Of a stretch of 64,000 bases of DNA, positions 16,544 to 25,616 are shown one piece after another. The position numbers were made by a program, and so were the translations under genes. The DNA comes from Flavobacterium denitrificans DSM 15936. Lineage in GTDB: Bacteria > Bacteroidota > Bacteroidia > Flavobacteriales > Flavobacteriaceae. The notes under the pieces were generated by a model. The model was not told where the DNA came from and ran no database searches. It saw nothing but the letters and a program-made list of their open reading frames with translations. The stretch covers positions 1 to 64,000 of the forward strand of contig NZ_AUDL01000016.1 of the NCBI RefSeq assembly GCF_000425445.1, given 5' to 3'. Position 1 is the stretch's first letter, and each line of letters begins with the position of its first letter.

Positions 16544-16942
16544 TTATTCTAAATTATCTAAAATAGGAACTGATTTTTTGTTTTCATCAACCGCAACAAA
16601 CGAAAATGTTCCTGAAACTACCGTTTCTCGAAGTTCTGAATACATTTGCTCCATGAAAATATCAACGTGAATTTTACAACTGGTATTTCCAACATTTACA
16701 ACTTTTGCCACTAATTCGATTAAAGTTCCAGCGGGAATAGCTTTTTTAAAGTCGATTTGACCAGTTGAAATCGTTACTACTTTTTTCCGGCTGAAACGCG
16801 TCGCACAAATAAAAGCAACTTCATCCATAAGATGAAGCGCGGTTCCTCCAAATAAAGTGTCATAATGATTCGTTGTGCTCGGGAAAACGGCTTTAAAAAT
16901 TCGTGTTTCTGACTTTATAATTCGTTCTTCAATTGTTCCCAT
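16544..16942 (-). CDS. Acyl-CoA thioesterase (hotdog fold, YciA-like)
   Basis: A 132-aa single hotdog-domain protein. NHYDTLFGGTALHLMDEVAFI is the typical active-site strand and helix of YciA/BACH acyl-CoA thioesterases, with Asp in LMDEVA and the following IDFKKAIPAG segment. These enzymes hydrolyse acyl-CoA to free CoA and fatty acid in the cytoplasm, often as hexamers. The gene starts three bases after ribBA ends and is the last member of the minus-strand operon, so it is co-transcribed with it. Chain-length preference cannot be inferred. Confidence 0.88.
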   Translation of the reverse strand: MGTIEERIIKSETRIFKAVFPSTTNHYDTLFGGTALHLMDEVAFICATRFSRKKVVTISTGQIDFKKAIPAGTLIELVAKVVNVGNTSCKIHVDIFMEQMYSELRETVVSGTFSFVAVDENKKSVPILDNLE

Positions 16943-16945
16943 AAA

Positions 16946-18076
16946 TTAGTAGTTTACGTACTCTGTAATTTCAAGGCCGTAACCAATCATCCCAACACGT
17001 TTTGTTTGCTGTGTATTTGAAACTAATCTAATTTTTGAGATATCAATGTCATGAAGAATTTGAGCTCCAATTCCGTAATCTTTGCTGTCAATAATCACTT
17101 TTGGGGCTTTTAATGTGCCTTTTGATTGTAAAGCTTTCAGCTCAGAAATTCTATTTAAAAGGTTAACAGCAGTCATGTCTTGATTAATGAAGATAATAGC
17201 ACCTTTGCCATTTTCATTGATGACTTTAAACATATCGTCTAATTGCTGTTCAGCGTTGTTTGTTAAAGTACCAAGTAAATCATTATTCACTTGTGAAGAG
17301 TGGATTCTAGTCAAGATTGGCTCGCCTAAATTCCAAGTTCCTTTAGTCAGCGCAATATGAATTTGCTTGTTTGTAGTCTGCTCGTAAGCTCTCAATCTGA
17401 ATGTTCCAAAACGAGTTTCAATATCAAAATCCTCTTTTTTAACAATCAGGCTGTCATGTTGCATTCTATATGCAACTAAATCTTCAATCGAAACTAATTT
17501 TAAATCGAATTTTTTCGCTACTTCAATAAGTTCAGGCAGGCGAGACATCGTTCCGTCTTCATTTAAAATTTCGCAAATAACACCTGCAGGCTTGAATCCT
17601 GCCAATCTAGCAAAATCGATCGCGGCTTCTGTATGCCCAGTTCTTCTTAAGACTCCGCCTTGTTTTGCAATCAATGGGAAAATATGGCCAGGACGAGCCA
17701 GGTCATGTGGTTTTGTATTTGGATCAACTAAAGATTGAACTGTTTTTGATCTGTCTGCAGCAGAAATTCCAGTTGTAACGCCATGTCCTTTTAAATCCAC
17801 AGAAACTGTAAAGGCAGTTTCCATATGATCGGTGTTGTTAGTAACCATGGCACGCAAATCAAGTTCTTTGCAACGATTTTCTGTAAGTGGAGTACAAATC
17901 AATCCACGTCCGTGCGTAGCCATGAAATTGATCATTTCCGGTGTAACTTTTTCGGCTGCTGCCAAAAAATCACCTTCATTTTCACGATCTTCATCATCGA
18001 CTACAATGATTACTTTACCTTGACGAATATCTTCTATAGCTTCTTCAATGGTATTTAGTTGTATTTTTGCTGACAT
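16946..18076 (-). CDS. ribBA: DHBP synthase with degenerate GTP cyclohydrolase II domain (RibBA-type fusion)
   Basis: A 376-aa fusion for riboflavin synthesis. Residues 1-205 are a complete 3,4-dihydroxy-2-butanone-4-phosphate synthase: [11 protein letters not shown] (27-37), [19 protein letters not shown] and RPGHIFPL are intact. Residues 215-376 align with GTP cyclohydrolase II, but the three zinc-binding Cys positions are Gln262, Asn273 and Ala275, and the catalytic QEGRN motif reads QDMTA (299-303). Only the RibB half should work, as in the RibBX-type proteins described elsewhere; a separate ribA is expected in the genome. It lies in the ftsK-lolA-lptF/G operon, four bases after the permease gene. 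Confidence 0.93.
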   Translation of the reverse strand: MSAKIQLNTIEEAIEDIRQGKVIIVVDDEDRENEGDFLAAAEKVTPEMINFMATHGRGLICTPLTENRCKELDLRAMVTNNTDHMETAFTVSVDLKGHGVTTGISAADRSKTVQSLVDPNTKPHDLARPGHIFPLIAKQGGVLRRTGHTEAAIDFARLAGFKPAGVICEILNEDGTMSRLPELIEVAKKFDLKLVSIEDLVAYRMQHDSLIVKKEDFDIETRFGTFRLRAYEQTTNKQIHIALTKGTWNLGEPILTRIHSSQVNNDLLGTLTNNAEQQLDDMFKVINENGKGAIIFINQDMTAVNLLNRISELKALQSKGTLKAPKVIIDSKDYGIGAQILHDIDISKIRLVSNTQQTKRVGMIGYGLEITEYVNY

Positions 18077-18080
18077 AATA

Positions 18081-19532
18081 TTATTTGTTTTGAGCAGGGA
18101 AAAATCGCTCAGAAATTTTTTGAAATGCTAGTGATATTGGCGTTGTGATGGCATCAAAATTTATTAATCCATTGTCGTTTGTTGCACGATAAGTTAATAA
18201 AATTGCCAATGGTGATAATATGAAAGATGACATCCATGATCCCATAAACGGAGTCATACCGCCTTCTTGCGAAAGTCTTTTTCCAAAAGTATTGATGAAA
18301 TGAAAAGTAATAAAGATCAATACTGCAAAAACAATAGGCAGTCCTAATCCGCCTTTACGGATGATTGCGCCTAGTGGTGCTCCAATAAAAAACATTAAAA
18401 AACAAGCAAAAGCAATCACAAATTTCTCATATAATGCGCTTAAATGTTTGTTGATGTCTCGTTGTTTGTCTTTTAAATCTTTTTGGGTTGTTTCGATTGA
18501 ATAGATATTGCTGGTTACATTGCTGCTGGCCATTTTTAGAATATCTAATTTTTGTTTATTCGTATACAAAGACAAAAGATCTGTAGGCATTTGTTTTTTC
18601 TTTATGTCTGTTTTCACCGGAATTGGAATTTTTTTAATTCCTACACGCTGATTGATATTTTCTGAAAAAGAAATTATTTCGTTGTCTAAATTTTTGTTTA
18701 GCGAGTCAAGTGTATAGCGCAATTCACTAACATTCAACATTCCGTTCGTACTGTTTACGCTTTCCTTGTCTGTATCAACTTTGTTCAGCTCAGACAAATC
18801 AATGTTGATTATCTGTTTTTTAAAAGCTGCCTTTACAAAAGGCAATTTGGCCCGATCTTCGTATTTTTTTGGAGTAACATCCTGATAATAATAGCCATCA
18901 TTTAGAACCAGTTTCAAAATACTTGATTTTTCATTACTGATCAACTTGCCGTTTTTGGCTTTGATAACTGTTTTGTTTTCGCCAATATTATTGCTTTTTT
19001 CGTGAATCGTTACGCCGGTCAAGATATTTCCGTTTTCGCCTGATTTTTTATTTACCTTAATATTGTAAGTTCCGACGTCGTTGAATTGACCTTCAGCAAT
19101 TGCCATTGCAGGCTTTGCTTGAGCAATGTTTTTTCTGAAATTAACGAATTTATATTCTGCATATGGGATTACATTGTTGGCAAACCAAAAAGCAACAATG
19201 CTTAAAACAAAGATGAATACAATCAAAATGCGCATTGCTCTTTGAAGCGATATTCCAGATGATTTCATAGCTGCAAATTCATAATTCTCAGCCAAATTTC
19301 CGAAAGTCATAATCGAAGCCAATAAAACCGAAAGAGGTAAAACCAGCGGAATAATCCTTGGCATTGAGAATAATAAGAATTTTACAATCAAAATCAAGTC
19401 CAAGTCTTTACCTGCAAGTTCTGAGATAAAAAGCCAGACTGTTTGAAGTATGAATATAAAAAAAAGGATTACAAATACCGTAGCAAATGTAATCAGGAAT
19501 GTTTTTAGTAAGTATTTGTCTAAAATTTTCAA
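18081..19532 (-). CDS. LptF/LptG-family permease
   Basis: A 483-aa inner-membrane protein of the YjgP/YjgQ family. The N-terminus reads MKILDKYLLKTFLITF, typical of LptF/G, with transmembrane helices at about 10-35, 50-75 and 95-120. A periplasmic jellyroll-like region follows (130-350), then three helices near the C-terminus (ALYEKFVIAFACFLMFFIGAPL and later). With an LptB2 ATPase it would extract lipopolysaccharide from the inner membrane. It directly follows a LolA-like gene, which fits an envelope-assembly operon. Whether it is LptF or LptG cannot be told from sequence alone. Confidence 0.9.
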   Translation of the reverse strand: MKILDKYLLKTFLITFATVFVILFFIFILQTVWLFISELAGKDLDLILIVKFLLFSMPRIIPLVLPLSVLLASIMTFGNLAENYEFAAMKSSGISLQRAMRILIVFIFVLSIVAFWFANNVIPYAEYKFVNFRKNIAQAKPAMAIAEGQFNDVGTYNIKVNKKSGENGNILTGVTIHEKSNNIGENKTVIKAKNGKLISNEKSSILKLVLNDGYYYQDVTPKKYEDRAKLPFVKAAFKKQIINIDLSELNKVDTDKESVNSTNGMLNVSELRYTLDSLNKNLDNEIISFSENINQRVGIKKIPIPVKTDIKKKQMPTDLLSLYTNKQKLDILKMASSNVTSNIYSIETTQKDLKDKQRDINKHLSALYEKFVIAFACFLMFFIGAPLGAIIRKGGLGLPIVFAVLIFITFHFINTFGKRLSQEGGMTPFMGSWMSSFILSPLAILLTYRATNDNGLINFDAITTPISLAFQKISERFFPAQNK

Positions 19533-19540
19533 CCTTGTAA

Positions 19541-20233
19541 TTAATCTAATTTGTTGATGTAGTATTTTGGATATTTGCTCGCTACAAAGGTAAATTGATT
19601 TTTTGATAAAGGCTGATTGGTTTTAAAAGAATTAACGGTTAAAGTTGTTTTTGTTCCGTTTTTTCCTGTTTCAATCAAATTATAGATGTGTTTTGTTTGA
19701 ACGTCAACACCTAAAAGAATTTCTTTTCTTTGGTCTTTTCCGCTTGTTGGAACTAATTTGATATATTGAATTTTTCTTCCTTTTACGTTTTGGACAATAT
19801 CCATGTTGTATTTGTATCCAGAATTAAAGAAAGTGAGCATTTTTGAAGGCGTAATTGCATTGTCATCTTTTTCATTTACTTTAGAAATAGTAACTTCTTC
19901 ATCTTCAGGAACAATCGTGTATGTTTTTTGTCCGTCGAAAATTTTAGTAACACCCATAAAATTCAATACGTATTGATTTCCTTTCATGGTTACATTTCCT
20001 TTGCTATCTTGATTAATGTTTTCTTTGGTATTATTCAAAGAATATTTAAAATCGATAACAATATTGTCGTAGCTTTTTATTTTAGCTGTCACTTCGTTCA
20101 ATAAATCTTTGGCTTTTTTATCCTGAGCCTGAATAGAAGTGAAGCTCAAAAGCAATAATGCTGCAATTTGAAAACACTTTTTAGTCATGTTAGTGATAGA
20201 ATTGTTTCTGATTTCCTGAATTTTCGTTTTCAT
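19541..20233 (-). CDS. LolA-like outer-membrane lipoprotein carrier
   Basis: A periplasmic protein of about 215-230 aa. The frame opens upstream inside ftsK, but ATG 20233 lies just after the ftsK stop, and ATG 20188 begins a clean signal peptide (MTKKCFQIAALLLLSF ... IQAQ), which is my preferred mature start. The body has the LolA pattern: AKDLLNEVTAKIKSY, FDGQKTYTIVPEDEEV, MLTFFNSGYKYN and a beta-rich C-terminus. LolA shuttles lipoproteins from LolCDE to the outer membrane. It lies between ftsK and an lptF/G gene in one operon. Confidence 0.88.
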   Translation of the reverse strand: MKTKIQEIRNNSITNMTKKCFQIAALLLLSFTSIQAQDKKAKDLLNEVTAKIKSYDNIVIDFKYSLNNTKENINQDSKGNVTMKGNQYVLNFMGVTKIFDGQKTYTIVPEDEEVTISKVNEKDDNAITPSKMLTFFNSGYKYNMDIVQNVKGRKIQYIKLVPTSGKDQRKEILLGVDVQTKHIYNLIETGKNGTKTTLTVNSFKTNQPLSKNQFTFVASKYPKYYINKLD

Positions 20234-20240
20234 GATGGGG

Positions 20241-22697
20241 TTAATTTTGTTCATTATTAAAAAATTGATCAAGAGCACTTAAATCTAGAATGTTCACACT
20301 TCGTGCTTTACTGCCTTCAAAAGGGCCCACAATTCCGGCTGCTTCTAATTGATCAATCAATCGTCCAGCTCTGTTGTAGCCTAATTTTAATTTTCTTTGC
20401 AGCAATGAAGCAGAACCTTGCTGTGCGTTGACAATAATCTCTGCAGCTTCTCTAAACAAGGAGTCTCTTTCGGAAATATCTATATCAAGATTGATGCCAC
20501 TTTCTTCTCCAATGAACTCCGGAAGCAAATATGCTGTGGCATACGCTTTTTGTCCGCCAATAAAATCTGTAATTTTTTCAACTTCAGGAGTGTCAATAAA
20601 GGCGCATTGTACACGCACAACATCGTTTCCATTTGTGTATAATAAATCTCCTCGTCCAATCAATTGATCAGCACCTTGAGTGTCCAAAATTGTTCTAGAG
20701 TCAATTTTAGATGTTACTCTAAAGGCAATTCTGGCAGGGAAATTCGCTTTAATTAAACCTGTAATAACATTTACAGATGGTCTTTGTGTCGCAATAATTA
20801 AGTGAATACCAATAGCACGAGCAAGCTGAGCCAAACGAGCAATCGGGATTTCGACTTCTTTTCCGGCTGTCATAATCAAATCGGCAAACTCATCGACAAC
20901 CAAAACAATGTAAGGCAAAAATCGGTGGCCGGCTTCTGGATTTAATTTTCTTGCCTTGAATTTATCGTTGTATTCTTTGATGTTACGAACCATCGCATCT
21001 TTTAATAAAGAATAACGATTGTCCATTTCGGTACAAAGTGAGTTTAAAGTATTGACAACTTTTGCGTTATCAGTAATAATAGCGTCTTCCGTGTCAGGAA
21101 GTTTGGCTAAATAATGTCTTTCTATTTTATTGAAAAGCGTAAGCTCTACTTTTTTAGGATCGACCAAAACGAATTTTACTTCTGCTGGATGTTTTTTGTA
21201 TAAAAGCGAAGTCAATACAGCATTTAATCCAACCGATTTTCCTTGTCCAGTTGCTCCAGCCATCAATAAGTGAGGCATTTTAGCTAAATCGACAACAAAA
21301 GTTTCGTTTGAAATGGTTTTTCCTAAAGCAATTGGCAATTCCATTTCTGCTTCTTGGAACTTAGCTGCTCCAATAACGCTTTTCATCGAAACCATAGTTG
21401 GATTTTTGTTCGGAACCTCAATACCGATAGTTCCTTTTCCTGGAATTGGCGCAATGATACGAATTCCTAATGCTGATAATGACAAAGCAATATCATCTTC
21501 TAAACTCTTGATTTTAGAAATTCTAATTCCGGCTTCTGGAACAATTTCGTATAAAGTTACCGATGGTCCAACTGTTGCTTTAATTTGAGCAATTTCAATT
21601 TTGTAGTTACGCAATGTATCTACAATTTTATTTTTATTTTCTTCTAATTCTTCTTGATTAATAGTAATCCCGCCAGTCGAATATTCTTTTAATAAATCAA
21701 TTGTTGGGAATTTGTAATTTGAAAGATCTAAAGTTGGGTCAAATAAACCAAAATCAGCAACTAAGCGAGAAGCTAGATTTTCTTCAATAATATCTTCTTC
21801 CTCCGCTTTTTCGATTACAAATGCTTCGTCATGCGTTTGAATGACTTGTGGAGTAGGCGGTGTAATAGGTTTTAAAACCGGACTCAGATCAATTTCGGAT
21901 GAATGTGAAATAGTAGGTTTTAAGGCTTCTTTGTTGATTTCGAATTGACTGTCAACGGTTTTTAGATGAATATTGTCCAATTCAGGATCTTCTTCCTCAA
22001 TGGCAAATTCTTCTAAGTTATAAGCGCTTTCAGGCTGTTGCGGTTGTTGTGGCTGAATTGGTTTTATCGATTCTAATTCGGAGTTGAATTCCTTTTTGGT
22101 TGAATCAAAATAAGATTGAATCTTTTCAGGTGATACTTTTATTTTGAAAATCAGATAAACAATCAATCCGAAAAGCAAGGTCAATAAAGTTCCTGTTTTT
22201 CCAATGTAATCCTGAAGGAAAAGATTAAGTTCAAAACCAATTGTCCCTCCTAATTCTGGTGCCGATGTAGCGAAAAAACCAAACAGGACTGAAACTACAA
22301 TTATAGCAAATAAATCCCAAAACCAAGTGTTTTTTAGTTTTTTGGTAGAAAGTTCTAATGCCAAAAACAATCCGGTAAGGAAAAATAAACGGACAAAAAT
22401 AAAAGAAGCGATTCCGAAACCTCTGTAAACAATTAAGTCAGCGAGATATGCCCCGAATTTGCCAAGCCAGTTTTGTACCACCTCGCCTCGATCTCCAATA
22501 CTGCTAACAGCACTTTGGTCAGTTTGCCATTGTCCGTTAACATAAAACGAAATAAATGCGACCAACAATGCGATGGAAAAGAGTATCAAAAGGCATCCCA
22601 AAACAAACTTTTGTTGTTTGGTTAATTTCCAAGACCTAATGCTCTCTACTTTTGATTCAGTTTTTTTGTCTGCGGTTTCTTTTTTTGCTTTTGCCAT
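20241..22697 (-). CDS. ftsK: DNA translocase FtsK/SpoIIIE
   Basis: An 818-aa DNA pump for chromosome segregation at the division septum. Four membrane helices occupy residues 30-186. A Pro/Glu-rich linker (190-330) follows and is short compared with E. coli. The alpha/beta motor has Walker A GATGQGKS (481-488), Walker B VLVVDEFADL and IATQRPS; the C-terminal gamma winged-helix (SASLLQRKLKLGYNRAGRLID) reads orienting sequences. The gene is preceded by dgkA (15-base gap) and followed by lolA, an order I recall from other flavobacteria. Confidence 0.97.
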   Translation of the reverse strand: MAKAKKETADKKTESKVESIRSWKLTKQQKFVLGCLLILFSIALLVAFISFYVNGQWQTDQSAVSSIGDRGEVVQNWLGKFGAYLADLIVYRGFGIASFIFVRLFFLTGLFLALELSTKKLKNTWFWDLFAIIVVSVLFGFFATSAPELGGTIGFELNLFLQDYIGKTGTLLTLLFGLIVYLIFKIKVSPEKIQSYFDSTKKEFNSELESIKPIQPQQPQQPESAYNLEEFAIEEEDPELDNIHLKTVDSQFEINKEALKPTISHSSEIDLSPVLKPITPPTPQVIQTHDEAFVIEKAEEEDIIEENLASRLVADFGLFDPTLDLSNYKFPTIDLLKEYSTGGITINQEELEENKNKIVDTLRNYKIEIAQIKATVGPSVTLYEIVPEAGIRISKIKSLEDDIALSLSALGIRIIAPIPGKGTIGIEVPNKNPTMVSMKSVIGAAKFQEAEMELPIALGKTISNETFVVDLAKMPHLLMAGATGQGKSVGLNAVLTSLLYKKHPAEVKFVLVDPKKVELTLFNKIERHYLAKLPDTEDAIITDNAKVVNTLNSLCTEMDNRYSLLKDAMVRNIKEYNDKFKARKLNPEAGHRFLPYIVLVVDEFADLIMTAGKEVEIPIARLAQLARAIGIHLIIATQRPSVNVITGLIKANFPARIAFRVTSKIDSRTILDTQGADQLIGRGDLLYTNGNDVVRVQCAFIDTPEVEKITDFIGGQKAYATAYLLPEFIGEESGINLDIDISERDSLFREAAEIIVNAQQGSASLLQRKLKLGYNRAGRLIDQLEAAGIVGPFEGSKARSVNILDLSALDQFFNNEQN

Positions 22698-22712
22698 TCT
22701 TGCGTTCCTTGC

Positions 22713-23087
22713 CTATGTAAATTTTGGGATGTAAATAATTAAGCCAATCGCTATTGCGGTCATTGCGGCAAAAAATACCGCTCCGGCAGCAATATCTTTA
22801 ATAAATCCTATTCGTTTGCTGTAATCAGGATGGATAAAATCAGCAATTTTTTCAACAGCTGTGTTGAGTCCTTCAACAGCTAAAACTAAACCAATGGCTA
22901 AGGTTTGACATAGCCATTCGGTTTGTGAAATATGAAAATAGAACCCGGCAATGGTCATGATAATTCCCAATGAGAATTGAACCATTACGCTGTGTTCTGT
23001 TTTGATTAGTTTTACAGCTCCTTTAAAAGCGTAAGTAACGCTTTTTAACCGACCTGTAACAAAAGTATTGTCTTTTTGAAACTCCAT
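22713..23087 (-). CDS. dgkA: Diacylglycerol kinase / undecaprenol kinase family protein
   Basis: A 124-aa small membrane kinase with three hydrophobic helices (about 40-54, 58-74 and 96-120). The catalytic segment EGLNTAVEKIADF carries the Glu and Asn-Thr residues conserved in DgkA-type kinases, and the N-terminal RLKSVTYAFKGAVKL is the amphipathic surface helix. It phosphorylates diacylglycerol or undecaprenol at the membrane with ATP; in this phylum undecaprenol is as likely. It lies 13 bases after tpx and 15 bases before ftsK. Confidence 0.92.
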   Translation of the reverse strand: MEFQKDNTFVTGRLKSVTYAFKGAVKLIKTEHSVMVQFSLGIIMTIAGFYFHISQTEWLCQTLAIGLVLAVEGLNTAVEKIADFIHPDYSKRIGFIKDIAAGAVFFAAMTAIAIGLIIYIPKFT

Positions 23088-23100
23088 TTAGAGTAATATA

Positions 23101-23598
23101 TTATAGTGCGGCTAAAGCTGCTTCGTAATTTGGTTCGTTTGCAATTTCTGCTACTTGTTCTGTATGAAGAACTTTTCCATTTGCATCAACAACAATAATT
23201 GCTCTTGAGTGTAAGCCAGCTAAAGGCCCATCAACGATTTCTAAACCGTTTGCTTTACCAAAAGCACCAGTTTGAAAATCGGATAAGTTTACTACATTTT
23301 CTAAACCTTCGGCACCACAAAAACGTTTTTGAGCGAAAGGTAAATCTCTAGAAATACATAAAACTGTTGTGTTTTCTAATCCGCTTGCGCTTGCATTGAA
23401 AGTTCTAACAGATGTTGCACAAGTTCCTGTATCAACACTTGGGAAGATATTTAAAACTAATTTTTTACCAGCGAAAGTACTCAATGAAGCAACTGATAAG
23501 TCATTTTGTACTAATTTGAAGTCAGCTAATTGTGATCCAACTGCTGGCAATTCGCCTGATGTATGAACTGGATTTCCTCCTAAAGTTATTGTAGCCAT
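23101..23598 (-). CDS. tpx: Thiol peroxidase (Tpx, atypical 2-Cys peroxiredoxin)
   Basis: A 165-aa Tpx. The peroxidatic Cys60 lies in SVDTGTCATS and the resolving Cys94 in KRFCGAEG, the spacing typical of the Tpx class, with a N-terminal beta hairpin (MATITLGGNPVHTSG). It reduces hydrogen peroxide and alkyl peroxides at the expense of thioredoxin. It heads the operon with dgkA and ftsK; a separate thioredoxin gene lies about 700 bases upstream. Confidence 0.97.
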   Translation of the reverse strand: MATITLGGNPVHTSGELPAVGSQLADFKLVQNDLSVASLSTFAGKKLVLNIFPSVDTGTCATSVRTFNASASGLENTTVLCISRDLPFAQKRFCGAEGLENVVNLSDFQTGAFGKANGLEIVDGPLAGLHSRAIIVVDANGKVLHTEQVAEIANEPNYEAALAAL

Positions 23599-23696
23599 GA
23601 TTTTTGTTTAAAATTAATGAGGTTCAAAAGTAAGGATTAATATTTGAATCTAAAAGTATTTGTTATGGGTTTAAGGAGAGATTAAGGGTGCGGTTT

Positions 23697-23885
23697 TGAT
23701 CGCCACGAATTCACGAATTTGTTTAAATAACTTTAGATTTGCCACAAAGTATGTCATTTCGACGAAGGAGAAATCGCACTAGTGATTCGACAAAGATTGA
23801 CGATTCTGATTGCGGAGCTTCTTGTGTGATCTGCTTCGCCAATTCGCTATCGCTCGGGTCTCCTTCGTCGAGATGACAAGATTGC
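23697..23885. repeat. Intergenic repeats: families A and D
   Basis: The 23599-24000 gap holds cgccacgaattcacgaattt (family A, 23700-23720). Then comes an inverted-repeat unit starting near ccacaaagtatgtcatttcg and ending in its mirror ctccttcgtcgagatgacaag (family D); a relative occurs at 43905-44010. A reading frame across it is repeat-derived and not a gene. Confidence 0.6.
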
Positions 23886-23928
23886 GTGAAAACTGTGACT
23901 GAAAACTGCGACTGAAAACTGTAAACAA

Positions 23929-23958
23929 AAAAAAGCGTCTCCAAATAGAAACGCTTTC
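23929..23958 (-). terminator. Terminator of the thioredoxin operon
   Basis: On the minus strand AAAGCGT pairs with ACGCTTT and is followed by eight Ts. It lies 43 bases beyond the stop of the small gene at 24001. Confidence 0.8.
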
Positions 23959-24000
23959 TCAGTCTTGTTTTTTGTTTTTTATTTGAAAAAGAGGCCGATA

Positions 24001-24258
24001 TTATTTATCGATTGACCCTAAAACACGTTTCATAAACGTATTTAAAGCTTCTTTTTTATCTGTTCCTTGTGCAACCAATTTTTGCACTTCAAGAGCACCA
24101 TACATATTTGAAATCAATTCGCCGATAACGTCTAATTCTTCATCTTTAAGAGAAGGAATTTCAGTCATCGCTTCTAGAACTTCGATCGTTTCAATGATAT
24201 AATCCTGATCGTTTTCTTCGATGAATTGCGTTAAATGTTTTATTACTGGTAGTTTCAT
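24001..24258 (-). CDS. Small conserved protein, DUF6952-like
   Basis: An 85-aa, helical, soluble protein (MKLPVIKHLTQFIEENDQDY...). I associate it with a small Bacteroidota family found next to thioredoxin and peroxiredoxin genes (DUF6952). No cysteine and no catalytic motif is visible. It follows the thioredoxin gene by 68 bases and precedes the terminator, so it shares that transcript. A role as accessory to peroxide or redox handling is suggested only by neighbourhood. Confidence 0.7.
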   Translation of the reverse strand: MKLPVIKHLTQFIEENDQDYIIETIEVLEAMTEIPSLKDEELDVIGELISNMYGALEVQKLVAQGTDKKEALNTFMKRVLGSIDK

Positions 24259-24326
24259 GATTTTTTTTGTTTAAGCGTTAAATCGTTTATTTGTTTAATC
24301 GATTAAACGAATAAACAAATAACCAA

Positions 24327-24635
24327 TTAAACAATTGCGTTTACTAAGTCGATTAAAACTTCTTGTTTATTAGTTTGCGTTTCGCCCACTAATTGTCCGT
24401 TTACAAAAGTGGCAAATGTTGGCAGGTTGCTCACATTAGCTAATTTTCTTGATTCGGGAGAATTCTCTGCATCAACCAAAACAAAAGTGATAGCTTCATT
24501 TTCTGTGGCTAATTTTTTGAATTTTGGTTTCATAATACGGCAATTTCCACACCATGAAGCTGAATATTGTACTACTACCTTTTCGTTTTTAGCAACTAAA
24601 TCTGCTAACGTATCTTCGTTTAAGTCGATTAACAT
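24327..24635 (-). CDS. Thioredoxin-family protein
   Basis: A 102-aa single thioredoxin domain from ATG 24635; seven further codons lie upstream but the family N-terminus favours this start. The active site is WCGNC (SASWCGNCRIMKP), a variant of the WCGPC of housekeeping thioredoxin, and the cis-Pro loop reads NLPTFATF. No signal peptide, so cytoplasmic. It sits between a 2-Cys peroxiredoxin and a small helical protein, and may be the electron donor of that peroxiredoxin. Confidence 0.88.
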   Translation of the reverse strand: MLIDLNEDTLADLVAKNEKVVVQYSASWCGNCRIMKPKFKKLATENEAITFVLVDAENSPESRKLANVSNLPTFATFVNGQLVGETQTNKQEVLIDLVNAIV

Positions 24636-24649
24636 AGTTTTTATTTTTT

Positions 24650-24850
24650 TAGACACTAAGTTGCTAAGGTTCTGAGATGCTAAGTTTGCTCTCGAACCGA
24701 ATAACTTTGTGTGGATTTATTTAATAGATTTTTTTAAGTCGTTGAGATTCTAAGATCTAAGTTTGATCTTAGAATCTCTTGACTTTTATTGTAGAATGTA
24801 TTTAAGATTCAAAAGTTAAGTTAAAAACTTAGCATCTTAGTATCTCAGCA
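24650..24850. repeat. Intergenic repeat family C (ctaag/cttag-rich)
   Basis: The gap between thioredoxin and peroxiredoxin genes consists of alternating blocks such as actaagttgctaaggttctg, gagattctaagatctaag and cttagcatcttagtatctca. These form many overlapping inverted pairs. Related blocks occur at 36361-36402 and 43840-43866. Transcription across the gap would give strongly structured RNA. Confidence 0.65.
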
Positions 24851-24852
24851 GC

Positions 24853-25491
24853 TTAGTTAGCGCTTAAGTATTCAGCAGTACTGATTCTGTCAGCAGACAT
24901 TGCTTCTTTACCAGCTTCCCAGTTAGCAGGACAAACTTCACCTTTAGTTTGAATGTGTGTGTAAGCGTCAACCATTCTTAAGTATTCGTTTACGTTACGT
25001 CCTAATGGCATATCGTTTACGCTTTCGTGGAAAATTTTTCCAGTTTCGTCGATTAGGTAAGTAGCTCTGTAAGTTACGTTTGAACCTTCGATGATAACTG
25101 AATCAGTATCTTCGCTGTAGCTTGTAGATTCGATATCAAGAATACCTAAAATGTTAGCTAAGTTACGGTTTGTATCTGCTAAGATTGGGTAAGTAACACC
25201 TTCGATTCCACCATTGTTTTTTGGAGTATTTAACCAAGCAAAGTGAACTTCGTTTGTATCACAAGAAGCACCAATTACGATAGTATTTCTTTTTTCGAAT
25301 TCTGGTAATGCAGCTTGAAAGGCGTGTAATTCAGTTGGACATACAAAAGTAAAATCTTTTGGGTACCAAAATAAAAGTACTTTTTTATTGTTGTTTACTG
25401 CTTCTTCAAAAATGTTGATTTTTAAATTGTCACCCATTTCTGAGATAGCATCTACTGCAATACTTGGGAATTTTTTTCCTACTAAAGACAT
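24853..25491 (-). CDS. Typical 2-Cys peroxiredoxin (AhpC/Prx1 type)
   Basis: A 212-aa peroxiredoxin. The peroxidatic Cys51 lies in DFTFVCPTELHAFQ and the resolving Cys187 in GEVCPANWEAGKEAM. It reduces hydrogen peroxide, organic hydroperoxides and peroxynitrite in the cytoplasm, using thioredoxin or AhpF. The neighbouring thioredoxin gene lies 217 bases downstream on the same strand, separated by structured repeats. No ahpF is in view, which favours thioredoxin as the reductant. Confidence 0.95.
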   Translation of the reverse strand: MSLVGKKFPSIAVDAISEMGDNLKINIFEEAVNNNKKVLLFWYPKDFTFVCPTELHAFQAALPEFEKRNTIVIGASCDTNEVHFAWLNTPKNNGGIEGVTYPILADTNRNLANILGILDIESTSYSEDTDSVIIEGSNVTYRATYLIDETGKIFHESVNDMPLGRNVNEYLRMVDAYTHIQTKGEVCPANWEAGKEAMSADRISTAEYLSAN

Positions 25492-25616
25492 AATTTTTGT
25501 TTTACGTTAAATGTTTATTTCTGCTGCAAAAGTAGGGCATAACTACAGGTACTTACAATAAGATGTGATTATAAATATTTATAAGTTGATAAGTTTTGGT
25601 TATTAGGTGTTTTAAC

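Noticed and set aside
16273..16566. 97-codon plus-strand frame over tRNA-Ser copy 2
   Set aside because: It is antisense to the tRNA and then overlaps the thioesterase 3' end; such frames commonly arise over tRNA-Ser genes.
23723..23944. 73-codon minus-strand frame
   Set aside because: It lies entirely in family D repeat and terminator sequence, and similar frames can be read from the other copies.
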